A stretch of DNA of 64,000 nt from Longimicrobium terrae (GTDB lineage: Bacteria; Gemmatimonadota; Gemmatimonadetes; Longimicrobiales; Longimicrobiaceae), in contig NZ_JACHIA010000001.1 of assembly GCF_014202995.1 (NCBI RefSeq), positions 558,001-622,000 of the forward strand, written 5' to 3'. The notes below the pieces were generated by a model that was given only the letters and a program-made list of their open reading frames with translations, made no database searches and was not told the origin of the DNA. Both the position numbers and the translations under genes were made by a program. Shown piece by piece: positions 8,178 to 14,928 of this stretch; the stretch's first letter is position 1, and each line of letters starts with the position of its first letter.

Positions 8178-9164
8178 ATGACGCGGCTTCCGGGCAACCT
8201 GCTGGCTGAGCGCGCCGGCGTGCTCGCCGTTGCGGCCGAACTCAATCGCCTCGGCGTGATCTGGCGCGAGACGCCCATGGCGGACGTGGGGATTGACGGA
8301 CAGATCGAATTCGTCGACGACGCGGGCCAGACCATCGGCCGGCTGGCGGGCGCCCAGATCAAGAGCGGCGAATCGTGGTTCCATGACGGCGGGGATGTGT
8401 GGCGGTTCTACGCCGAGGAGAAGCACCGCCGCTACTGGGAGAGATTACCCCTTCCCGTGCTCATCTTTCTCCACTCTCCGACCGAAGGTACGTTCTGGAC
8501 GGATGGGCGCCTCGCCCTGCGCAGTCCGGAGCGCGAGGCGCGGAAGTTCATCGCAATCCCCAAGTCGAACCGGCTCCAGTCGGCTACACGGGACGCGTTC
8601 TTTTCGAGCGTGGGTGCCTCGGGCCGCCCCTTCCTTGCGGTCGACGAACTGCTTCCGGCGCTGGCATCCCGGAGGTCGCCCAGCGCTTCGCTGCCGCTGT
8701 CCTACCTGGACCTGTTCGCGAACGGCCTGACGGACATCGGCCGGTCCGTGTACTATGGAATGGATCTGGTGATGGAGGTGGCGGAAGCGCTGCTGGAAAG
8801 CGACGGCCACCTCGTGCTGGGCCCGCGGGAGCACGATTTTCTGTTCGGATTCATCCAGTTTTTGGTGGAACAGCAGATCGCGGACGTCGACATCTCCAAC
8901 TGTTTGGTTCAGTGGAACGATGCCGGGATGCACCCCACGTTCATCGCGCCGCTGACTGCCCGCGGCCGGATGCTGCTGGGGCTGATTTCCGAGTGGCAAT
9001 CCAGGCTCGTCAGCGATGGCAGGCTGCGGCTCCCGGAACAGGTGTCGGTCGCACAGGAGACGTTCGTACGCATGGAGTTCACCGCGGTGGACTATCTGCG
9101 CATGCCGCTGATCCGCGAGTTCGGGCGCCTCATTGCGCCCGTCGCGAAGTGGCCGGATTCCTGA
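8178..9164 (+). CDS. DUF4365 domain protein (328 aa)
   Basis: The N-terminal half carries the DUF4365 pattern: an early Glu, DVGIDGQIEF around residue 36, and AQIKSG around residue 60. This resembles PD-(D/E)XK nuclease-like folds, with D/E and QxK residues conserved. The C-terminal 170 residues are unassigned. Proteins of this family occur in genomic islands and near defence genes, but function is unproven. No clear Shine-Dalgarno sequence precedes the ATG. It sits between thyX and a duplicated thyX tail, suggesting it arrived as inserted DNA. Confidence 0.7.
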   Translation: MTRLPGNLLAERAGVLAVAAELNRLGVIWRETPMADVGIDGQIEFVDDAGQTIGRLAGAQIKSGESWFHDGGDVWRFYAEEKHRRYWERLPLPVLIFLHSPTEGTFWTDGRLALRSPEREARKFIAIPKSNRLQSATRDAFFSSVGASGRPFLAVDELLPALASRRSPSASLPLSYLDLFANGLTDIGRSVYYGMDLVMEVAEALLESDGHLVLGPREHDFLFGFIQFLVEQQIADVDISNCLVQWNDAGMHPTFIAPLTARGRMLLGLISEWQSRLVSDGRLRLPEQVSVAQETFVRMEFTAVDYLRMPLIREFGRLIAPVAKWPDS

Positions 9165-9165
9165 G

Positions 9166-9291
9166 CCGCTGTGCTTCGACGTGGTGCTGGAGATCATGCG
9201 CGGCGAGGCGCCGCACATCTTTGGCGACATGAGCACGGTGCCGCACGCGGATGGCGTGAACACCATCGAAACGCACAACAACAAGGTCTGA
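9166..9291 (+). pseudogene. Diverged 3' fragment of a second thyX
   Basis: The 41 codons before the TGA at 9289 encode a ThyX C-terminus only. Over 35 residues, 19 match the end of the intact ThyX upstream, including EAPHIFGDM against EARHIFSDM, and the shared ending KV. The last 78 nt are about 70% identical. It begins within two bases of the DUF4365 stop and has no start codon or catalytic part. It is either the displaced end of an older thyX or the remnant of a tandem paralogue. Confidence 0.85.
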
Positions 9292-9297
9292 GGGCAC

Positions 9298-9591
9298 GTG
9301 GGCGCACCCCGGCTGCGGACGGACTTCAACGGCCTGTTCGGAGACGTACTGTGCCTTTCGCATGAGGATACGTGTCCCGGCGAGAATGGAGAGCACGTCG
9401 CCCTGCGGCCCGGGATGATCGTGACCGCCTATGATGAAGACGTTGACGACGAGGGCCGGCGCGACGACCTGATCGCCAGCGGTGTCGTGGAGCCCTCGCC
9501 TTCGTGGCTGCAGTGCACGGGATCGCGCTGGGTTCTGCTCATCGACCACCATGGCGTGCGGAACGAATCCGACCTGCGCCCGCCGTCCTGA
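9298..9591 (+). CDS. Small hypothetical protein (97 aa)
   Basis: GTG start at 9298, with GAGGG just upstream overlapping the thyX-remnant stop. The product is soluble and acidic, with RTDFNGLFGD near the N-terminus, a DEDVDDEGRRDD stretch in the middle and SRWVLLIDHHGVR near the end. No known catalytic motif. It probably belonged to the same transcript as the thyX copy whose tail remains. I do not recognise the family. Confidence 0.6.
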   Translation: MGAPRLRTDFNGLFGDVLCLSHEDTCPGENGEHVALRPGMIVTAYDEDVDDEGRRDDLIASGVVEPSPSWLQCTGSRWVLLIDHHGVRNESDLRPPS

Positions 9592-9686
9592 TCCTGCTCC
9601 CCGGGCGCTCTCCCCGCCCGGTGCCCCGTCCCGCCGCGAATCATCTCCCGAATGGCGGGCGTCCCACCACACACCACGAAGATCCC

Positions 9687-10076
9687 ATGGCATCCCAGAC
9701 CATCTTTCGCACCATCGACGTGGCCACCGGGCAGACGATCACCCTGGGCGAGCCAGTTCCCGCCGACGTCCTGCCGCTCACCGAACCGGACGGCGAGAAC
9801 CGGCTGAAGATGCTGGACGGAGACTTCGGCGGCGCGTCGTCCATCGTCATTCAGCTTACGCCCGCGCAGATCGTGCAGAGCATCACCTTCGGGTACGGGC
9901 CGAGCACGAACTACGACACCATGGTCACCGCGTTCACGGGCGAACTGGGGCAGCCGGAAAGCCAGACCCCGGTGCTCACCCGGTGGAGCGATCCGCAGAC
10001 CACGTTCGAGGTGTCGCAGAACGCTTCGGCCGTGAGTTCGCAGTTGTCCGATCGCGCCTCCTCGAGCGCGGCCTGA
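9687..10076 (+). CDS. Hypothetical protein (129 aa)
   Basis: ATG start at 9687. The product is acidic with no signal peptide or membrane segment; it starts MASQTIFRTIDVATGQT and ends in a Ser/Ala-rich tail. No family recognised. A hairpin terminator at 10092-10125 follows the stop by 15 nt, which supports this as a real transcription unit end. Confidence 0.55.
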   Translation: MASQTIFRTIDVATGQTITLGEPVPADVLPLTEPDGENRLKMLDGDFGGASSIVIQLTPAQIVQSITFGYGPSTNYDTMVTAFTGELGQPESQTPVLTRWSDPQTTFEVSQNASAVSSQLSDRASSSAA

Positions 10077-10091
10077 CGCACGCGGCACGTG

Positions 10092-10125
10092 GAACGCGGC
10101 ATCCCGGGATCGGGGTGCCGCGTTC
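10092..10125 (+). terminator. Hairpin terminator
   Basis: Arms GAACGCGGCA and TGCCGCGTTC with an inner CCC/GGG pairing, followed by TTC. Confidence 0.6.
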
Positions 10126-10195
10126 TTCATCGAGTCTCGTGGATGAACATCCGCCTCGCGGTCTCCTCTTCCCTTCCCCACGCCCACCCCGCCCC

Positions 10196-10663
10196 ATGCA
10201 TCCCAACGCGGCGCTCATCGAACGATTCTACGCAGCCTTTGCCGCGCGCGACGCGGCCGGCATGACGGCGTGCTATCACCCGGAAATCGTGTTCTCAGAC
10301 CCCGTGTTCGGTGAGCTTCGCGGCGAGCGCGCGGGAGCGATGTGGGCCATGCTCTGCGGCCGCGCCACGGACCTGGACGTCCGCGTATCCGGCATCGACG
10401 CGGGGGACCGCACCGGGCGCGCGCACTGGGACGCGCGCTACACCTTTACGCAGACCGGGCGCGCGGTGCTCAACCAGGTCGACGCCACCTTCGAGTTTCG
10501 CGACGGCCTCATCAATCGCCACGCGGACAGCTTTTCGTTCTGGACGTGGGCGCGGCAGGCGCTGGGGCCCACCGGGCTGCTTCTGGGCTGGGCGCCTCCG
10601 CTGCGGGCCAAGGTGAGCGCCACGGCGTTGCGCGGGCTGGAAAAGTACATGGCCGAGCAGTGA
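10196..10663 (+). CDS. SnoaL-like / NTF2-fold protein (155 aa)
   Basis: The sequence follows the SnoaL-like pattern: LIERFYAAFAARDAAGM at the start, YHPEIVFSDPVFG near residue 24, and a mid-domain AHWDARYTFTQTGR. Family members include small polyketide cyclases, isomerases and many stress proteins; the substrate cannot be inferred. The C-terminal 35 residues form an extra hydrophobic/basic tail. ATG at 10196 gives the family start. Confidence 0.8.
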   Translation: MHPNAALIERFYAAFAARDAAGMTACYHPEIVFSDPVFGELRGERAGAMWAMLCGRATDLDVRVSGIDAGDRTGRAHWDARYTFTQTGRAVLNQVDATFEFRDGLINRHADSFSFWTWARQALGPTGLLLGWAPPLRAKVSATALRGLEKYMAEQ

Positions 10664-10798
10664 TCAGGCCGCGACGGCACGTGCGCACCGACTGACCGGC
10701 GACGGACAGACGGGCTCGGTCTTGGTCTGTCCGCGGGATCGCGCTGAGGGCGGGAACGCCGCGGTGTGACTCGCCCGCACCCACGCGGAACACCACAC

Positions 10799-10827
10799 TT
10801 GCCTTATCCGACAATTTAACGTAGATA
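10799..10827 (+). promoter_or_regulatory. Sigma-70-type promoter of the peptide precursor gene
   Basis: TTGCCT (10799-10804), a 17-bp spacer and TAGATA (10822-10827) lie in a locally AT-rich stretch. The expected transcript start is near 10834, about 50 nt before the ATG at 10884. Confidence 0.65.
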
Positions 10828-10883
10828 GGGTTCGCGCTGCCCGCGATCGCGGCAGACACTCTCACCACGCACCGAGTTGAAGC

Positions 10884-11198
10884 ATGCACAAGCTCAAGCT
10901 GGAGTCGCTGCAGATCGAGTCGTTCGAGACCACCGCCCCCGCGGCCAGCGCGCGCGGCACCGTCAACGGGCACGTCCAGGTGCAGCCGGGCGACACCGGA
11001 CAGGTGTACACGGGTACTATCAGCGGCCCCGTGATCAACACCTACAACGCACGCGACTGCGGCGAAACCAAGTACTTTGATTGTACCTACGGCTGCACGA
11101 TGTACAACACCTGCGCCCGGTACTGCTATCTCCAGCCGGAGGAGCCCGTGGATCAGACCCGGATCACGCCGACCATCGTGGCCGTCCCCTATCCGTAA
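10884..11198 (+). CDS. Pinensin-like RiPP precursor peptide, orphan (104 aa)
   Basis: The N-terminus (KLKLESLQIESFETT, then ARGTVNGH) resembles leaders of the pinensin-type lanthipeptide precursors that I recall from Bacteroidota and Longimicrobium-like genomes. The C-terminal half is Cys-rich: Cys59, 67, 71, 77 and 81, giving two CxxxC pairs five residues apart, in a Thr/Tyr-rich context. Cys with Ser/Thr is what a lanthionine core would need. It has its own promoter and strong terminator, so it is monocistronic. No LanB, LanC, LanM, protease or exporter gene is in this window. A metal-binding or disulphide-rich small protein is the alternative. Confidence 0.6.
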   Translation: MHKLKLESLQIESFETTAPAASARGTVNGHVQVQPGDTGQVYTGTISGPVINTYNARDCGETKYFDCTYGCTMYNTCARYCYLQPEEPVDQTRITPTIVAVPYP

Positions 11199-11221
11199 GC
11201 AGCGGCCCTGCGGAATGCAGA

Positions 11222-11255
11222 CGAGGGGATGCCACCGCGGCATCCCCTCGTTTTT
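11222..11255 (+). terminator. Strong rho-independent terminator of the peptide gene
   Basis: A perfect 12-bp stem CGAGGGGATGCC with its complement, a 5-nt loop and a TTTTT tract. Confidence 0.9.
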
Positions 11256-11340
11256 CGTCCGTCCCTCTCGTGCCGTCCCGCGAAGCCCGTCCGGGAACAT
11301 GCAGCAGCCCCCAGATGAGTCTGCGGGAACAGATGCCGGG

Positions 11341-11369
11341 TTGACACCTCGCAGCCGAAGGCCTAGTTT
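11341..11369 (+). promoter_or_regulatory. Promoter of the paa operon
   Basis: TTGACA (11341-11346), a 17-bp spacer and TAGTTT (11364-11369). The transcript would start around 11376, immediately before the operator pair, so a bound repressor would block initiation. Confidence 0.75.
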
Positions 11370-11379
11370 GCGAGACCCC

Positions 11380-11403
11380 GAACGGTCGTTCGAACGATCG
11401 TTC
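11380..11403. promoter_or_regulatory. Tandem operator of the paa operon
   Basis: Two abutting 12-bp palindromes, GAACGGTCGTTC (11380-11391) and GAACGATCGTTC (11392-11403). Both fit CNAACGNNCGTTNG, which as I recall is the site of the TetR-family PaaR of Thermus thermophilus. A third, similar site lies upstream of the HcrB-like gene at 21096. No tetR gene is in the window. Confidence 0.7.
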
Positions 11404-11515
11404 GATACCCGCCGTGTACGCTGGACGGCGGCTTTCGCGCGCGGCGGCACGCATGCGCGCGCTCACGACGCTGATTGGCTTGACGAGCCCTTCGCCCCGC
11501 AACGGAGACGAAACT

Positions 11516-12457
11516 GTGGCCCGCTACACTGACGAAGAGCTGAAGGAAAAAGTCCACAACGGCTTCATTGTGGAGTATCCCGACGAGATGACCGAGGGGT
11601 ACCGCAAGGCGCTGATCGTACAGCTGATGGTGCAGGCCGACACGGAACTCGTTTCCGCGCCCGCCTACTTCGGCGCCGCCAAGGACGCGCCGAGCACCAA
11701 CACCATGGTGAGCGCCACGGCCATCATCCAGGACGAACTGGCGCACGCCAACATCGCGTACCGCCTGCTGGAGGATCTGGGGCTGGACAAGGAGCAGCTC
11801 GTGTACGGCCGCCAGCCGCACGAGTTCAAGCATCCGTACGGCTTCGACCATCCGCTGGAGAACTGGGCGGAGCTCGTGGTGGCCAACGGCCTGTACGACC
11901 GCGCGGGCATCACCCTGCTGGGCGACGTCTTCAAGAACACCAGCTACGGCCCGCTCAAGCGCGCGCTCGTCAAGGTGGACCAGGAAGAGACGTTCCACCT
12001 GCGCCACGGCGAGATGTGGATGAAGCGCCTGGCCGGCGCCGGCGGCGAGGCCAGGGAGCAGATTCAGCGCGCGGTGGACTGGATGTTCCCCATGGCGGTG
12101 GAATGGTTCGGCCTGCCGGACGACATGAAGCGCCACTCCGGCCAGCTTGACTACAAGCTCAAGGGGATGACCAACGACGAGCTGCGCCAGACGTGGATGA
12201 AGAGCACGGTGCCGCTCTGCGAGTCCATCGGCGTGCAGGTGCCCGCGCACTGGAGCGAAGACGAGCAGAAGTACGTGCTGGACTTCGCCTTCCCCTCGCA
12301 GTACGACGAGGACGAGAAGCGCTGGCTGTTCAACGAGGGCGGGATCAGCTGGGAGACGGTGTTCGAGCGGTGGAAGAAGCGCGGCCCGGCCAACCGCCAG
12401 TTCATCGAAAGCATTCAGGAAGGCAAGGCCTTCCGGCAGATGCTGGAGGCGGCCTGA
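11516..12457 (+). CDS. paaA: 1,2-phenylacetyl-CoA epoxidase, catalytic subunit PaaA (313 aa)
   Basis: Catalytic diiron subunit of the multicomponent oxygenase that epoxidises the ring of phenylacetyl-CoA. Ferritin-like helices carry the iron ligands, including the QDELAHANIAYRLLEDLG region (about residue 78) and VDQEETFHLRHGEMW (about residue 157). The GTG at 11516 has GGAG ten bases upstream and gives 313 residues, close to characterised PaaA. It is the first gene of a five-gene operon; its TGA overlaps the next ATG by one base. Confidence 0.95.
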   Translation: MARYTDEELKEKVHNGFIVEYPDEMTEGYRKALIVQLMVQADTELVSAPAYFGAAKDAPSTNTMVSATAIIQDELAHANIAYRLLEDLGLDKEQLVYGRQPHEFKHPYGFDHPLENWAELVVANGLYDRAGITLLGDVFKNTSYGPLKRALVKVDQEETFHLRHGEMWMKRLAGAGGEAREQIQRAVDWMFPMAVEWFGLPDDMKRHSGQLDYKLKGMTNDELRQTWMKSTVPLCESIGVQVPAHWSEDEQKYVLDFAFPSQYDEDEKRWLFNEGGISWETVFERWKKRGPANRQFIESIQEGKAFRQMLEAA

Positions 12458-12858
12458 TGGCCTGCGCCACCGGCGCGGCGCGCTTTGACGCCAACGGGGG
12501 AGGCACCGCGCTGCTGGACGAGCCCGCCGCCTATCCCGTGGCGCCGGAAGCGCGCACCGGCCCGCTGTGGAATGCGCTGCGCGAGGTGATGGATCCCGAG
12601 ATCCCCATCTCGCTGGTGGACCTGGGGCTCATCTACGACATCCGCCAGGACGGCGGCACGGTGGAAGTGGACCTCACCTTCACCGCCACCGCCTGCCCGT
12701 GCATGGCGTTCATCCACTACGACATCCAGGACCGCCTCAAGCAGGAGGCCGGGGTGGATGACGTAAAGGTCAACGAGGTGTGGTCGCCCGCGTGGACCAA
12801 GACGCGCATCAGCGAAGAAGGTCGCCACGCGCTGAGGACCTTCGGCGTCAGCATGTAG
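12457..12858 (+). CDS. paaD: PaaD N-terminal (MIP18/DUF59) domain protein (133 aa)
   Basis: The DUF59-type iron-sulphur assembly domain is clear: DPEIPISLVDLGLIYDI at about residues 47-63 and TATACPCMAFIHYDIQ at about residue 80, with the reactive Cys pair. Classical PaaD (about 165 aa) also has a C-terminal Cys-rich zinc ribbon, which is absent here. A separate 69-residue zinc-ribbon gene after paaC supplies it. Role: maturation or support of the PaaABC epoxidase. Start overlaps the paaA stop (TGATG). Confidence 0.9.
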   Translation: MACATGAARFDANGGGTALLDEPAAYPVAPEARTGPLWNALREVMDPEIPISLVDLGLIYDIRQDGGTVEVDLTFTATACPCMAFIHYDIQDRLKQEAGVDDVKVNEVWSPAWTKTRISEEGRHALRTFGVSM

Positions 12859-12864
12859 AGAAAC

Positions 12865-12986
12865 AGCAGTGCCCAGTGCCAGAGTGCCCGGTGCCCGACA
12901 AAGGCCGCGCACTCCGGCCTGGGCACTTGGCACTTTGGACTGGGCACTTGCAGTTCCGCACTCACGCACCCAGCACTCACGCACTG
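12865..12986. repeat. Short tandem repeats inside the paa operon
   Basis: The 137-bp gap between paaD and paaB is filled with 7-mers (GTGCCCA, GGGCACTTGGCACTTTGGAC-like) and then 8-mers (CACTCACG). The flanking junctions elsewhere in this operon are overlapping. A tandem array therefore split a formerly compact operon. Confidence 0.85.
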
Positions 12987-12995
12987 CTCCTTTCC

Positions 12996-13289
12996 GTGAT
13001 CGAGCCCGTATTTGAAGTGTTCGCCCGCAAGGGCCGCGGCGAGCCGCTGCGCCACATCGGTTTCGTCAACGCGATGACCGGCGACCTGGCGCGCGTCTAT
13101 GCCTGGAAGACCTACGACGAGCAGAACTGGGACGAGATGTGCGTCGTTCCCCGCTCCGCCATCCTTCCCGTGGACCCGGACGAGAGCCAGTTCGTCACCC
13201 GCATGGGCGGGCACGCCGAGCAGGCGCTGGTGCACACCAAGGCGACCGCGTCGTACGGCGGGGCCGAGGTCGTAAAGGAGAACGCATGA
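12996..13289 (+). CDS. paaB: 1,2-phenylacetyl-CoA epoxidase subunit PaaB (97 aa)
   Basis: Small structural subunit of the PaaABC complex. Typical features are EVFARKGRGEPLRHIGFVNA at the N-terminus, then LARVYAWKTYDEQNW and a C-terminal hydrophilic tail; length matches the roughly 95-residue family. The GTG at 12996 is the only start giving the conserved N-terminus. It lacks an obvious ribosome-binding site because the repeat array abuts it. Its stop overlaps the paaC ATG by four bases (ATGA). Confidence 0.93.
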   Translation: MIEPVFEVFARKGRGEPLRHIGFVNAMTGDLARVYAWKTYDEQNWDEMCVVPRSAILPVDPDESQFVTRMGGHAEQALVHTKATASYGGAEVVKENA

Positions 13290-14134
13290 GTCTCGAAGGG
13301 CTCAACTCCCTCATCCAGTCCGCCTCCGCCCTTCCCGACGACGCACGGCAGGCGCTGCGCGACCTGATCCTGGTGCTGGCCGACAGCAAGCGCGTGCTGG
13401 GGCTGCGCTACAGCGACAAGATGCTGGGCGCGCCCACGCTGGAGGCCGGCATCGCCGCGTCTTCCATGGCGCAGGACGAATGGGGCCACGCGCGCCTCAC
13501 CTATGCGCTGCTGGGCGACTTTGGCGACGAGCCCAAGGCGCTGGAGTACGAGCGCCCCGCGGCCGAGTACCGCAGCCACCCCGCCCTGGACGCCGCCATC
13601 GGCTCGTGGGCGGAGCTGATCGCGATGATGCTGGTGGTGGACACCACGCTTACCACGCAGTACCGCGCCCTGGTGGAAAGCCGCTACGTGCCGGCGCACA
13701 ACCGCGTGCAGAAGATGCTGGACGAGGAGCGCTTCCACTTTCAGTACGCCGCCGGCTGGGCGCGCCGCATCGCCGCCGTCCCCGCCGCGCGCGAGGAACT
13801 GCGGGCGGCGCTGGCGAACGTACTGGCGCCGTCGCTCCTGTGGCTGGGCGACGACGCCGACGCGTCCGCGCAGCGCCTGGTGGCGGAAGGGCTGTCCGGC
13901 TTCGATCCGTCCGCCCTGCGCGGCCGCTTTCTGGCGCGCGTGGGTCCGGTGCTGGAGGACATGGGGATGGGCGAGGAACTCGGCGTGCGCCGCGATGGGG
14001 AAGGCTGGTCCGCCGATGCCGCGCTGGACTGGAGCGGATGGAACCCCGCCACGCGCCGCTCCGGCGGCTCGCTGGACGAGGTGACCGCCGCGCGTGCCCG
14101 CGGCGACAAGAACCGCGCGCTCCGGATGGACTGA
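13286..14134 (+). CDS. paaC: 1,2-phenylacetyl-CoA epoxidase subunit PaaC (282 aa)
   Basis: Ferritin-like, non-catalytic partner of PaaA that holds the complex together. Recognisable features include LRYSDKMLGAPTLEAGIAAS, AQDEWGHARLTYALLGDFG (about residue 62) and LDEERFHFQYAAGWARR. The ATG at 13286 overlaps the paaB stop and has AAAGGAGAAC upstream. Length is slightly above the E. coli subunit. TGATG overlap with the following zinc-ribbon gene. Confidence 0.94.
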   Translation: MSLEGLNSLIQSASALPDDARQALRDLILVLADSKRVLGLRYSDKMLGAPTLEAGIAASSMAQDEWGHARLTYALLGDFGDEPKALEYERPAAEYRSHPALDAAIGSWAELIAMMLVVDTTLTTQYRALVESRYVPAHNRVQKMLDEERFHFQYAAGWARRIAAVPAAREELRAALANVLAPSLLWLGDDADASAQRLVAEGLSGFDPSALRGRFLARVGPVLEDMGMGEELGVRRDGEGWSADAALDWSGWNPATRRSGGSLDEVTAARARGDKNRALRMD

Positions 14135-14343
14135 TGGCGGAGCCGCCGCGCACCCCCGCGCCGAGCGCGGATCCGGGGGACGACCTGCTCCCCGAATCCG
14201 CGCCCTGCCCGTTCTGCGACGGGCTGCAGACGCATGTCGTGAATCCGTTCGGCGGCCAGCTTTCCGTGGCCCAGTACTGGTGCCGCGACTGCCGCACGGC
14301 GTTCGAGTTCATCAAGTGGGACGACCACCCGGCGGAAGCCTGA
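14134..14343 (+). CDS. PaaD-like zinc ribbon protein (69 aa)
   Basis: Contains two CxxC knuckles, CPFC at residue 25 and CRDC near residue 50, joined by a loop with NPFGGQLSVAQYWC. This matches the C-terminal zinc-ribbon half of classical PaaD, which the upstream paaD lacks. The start codon overlaps the paaC stop, so it is the fifth gene of the operon. Likely role: acting with the DUF59 protein in maturing the epoxidase. A perfect terminator follows at 14361. Confidence 0.85.
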   Translation: MAEPPRTPAPSADPGDDLLPESAPCPFCDGLQTHVVNPFGGQLSVAQYWCRDCRTAFEFIKWDDHPAEA

Positions 14344-14360
14344 TTCCGCCTCCGGACGAA

Positions 14361-14404
14361 AAACCGCCCCGCCGCGATCCCATCGCGGCGGGGCGGTTTC
14401 GTTT
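14361..14404 (+). terminator. Terminator of the paa operon
   Basis: A perfect 18-bp stem (AAACCGCCCCGCCGCGAT) with a 3-nt loop, followed by CGTTTC. Confidence 0.9.
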
Positions 14405-14928
14405 CTCCGCGATCAGGTCGCGCAGCGGAAACGATCAACGTTCCCCGCGACAACGGGCGTCCGTATAGCGACGTTGGCTCGGCGAACAGTAGATCCTTCG
14501 GTCGCGCATGACCTCGGCGTGACAGAGAGGCCGGCGCACGCTCCCTCAGGATGACGCCTGCGGGCGGGGTTCGACGGGGGAAGTGGAGGCGCCCGGAGGT
14601 GAACGGAGGAATGGGTGGTACGCAAACATTTACCGCCTGTAATCATCACAGCACCCTCTGTTTACTTGATGCGTGCCGATGACGGGCGGCAAGGCTGTCC
14701 GGGCTGGACGGGGGCCGGCTCGCGTCCATTTGGCAGATGTTCGTGCGAATCTGTTTGAACACACTTTACAGGACGATAAAACAAAAGTACATTCACAGAA
14801 CGCGAGGTCACCTTCTACGCGCCATGATTCCGGGACGGAGCCGCACGACGCACTTCGCCCCACGGCATGCGAGCCGAAGCCATGCCCGCCTCCGCACGCG
14901 GAAGCGGGTGCTACCTTGGAGCCTGCTG
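14405..14928. other. Long non-coding gap with a dispersed repeat and a candidate promoter
   Basis: Positions 14490-14556 (AGATCCTTCG to TCAGGATGACG) match a module also seen at 21295-21362. Positions 14620-14800 are unusually AT-rich for this genome. A candidate promoter for the GRAS gene is TTTACA (14765-14770), 17 bp, TACATT (14788-14793). No other gene is visible. Confidence 0.55.

Noticed and set aside
9166-9291. A frameshifted continuation of the DUF4365 gene
   Set aside because: The frame after the stop encodes a clear ThyX C-terminus rather than DUF4365-type sequence, so it is a separate fragment.
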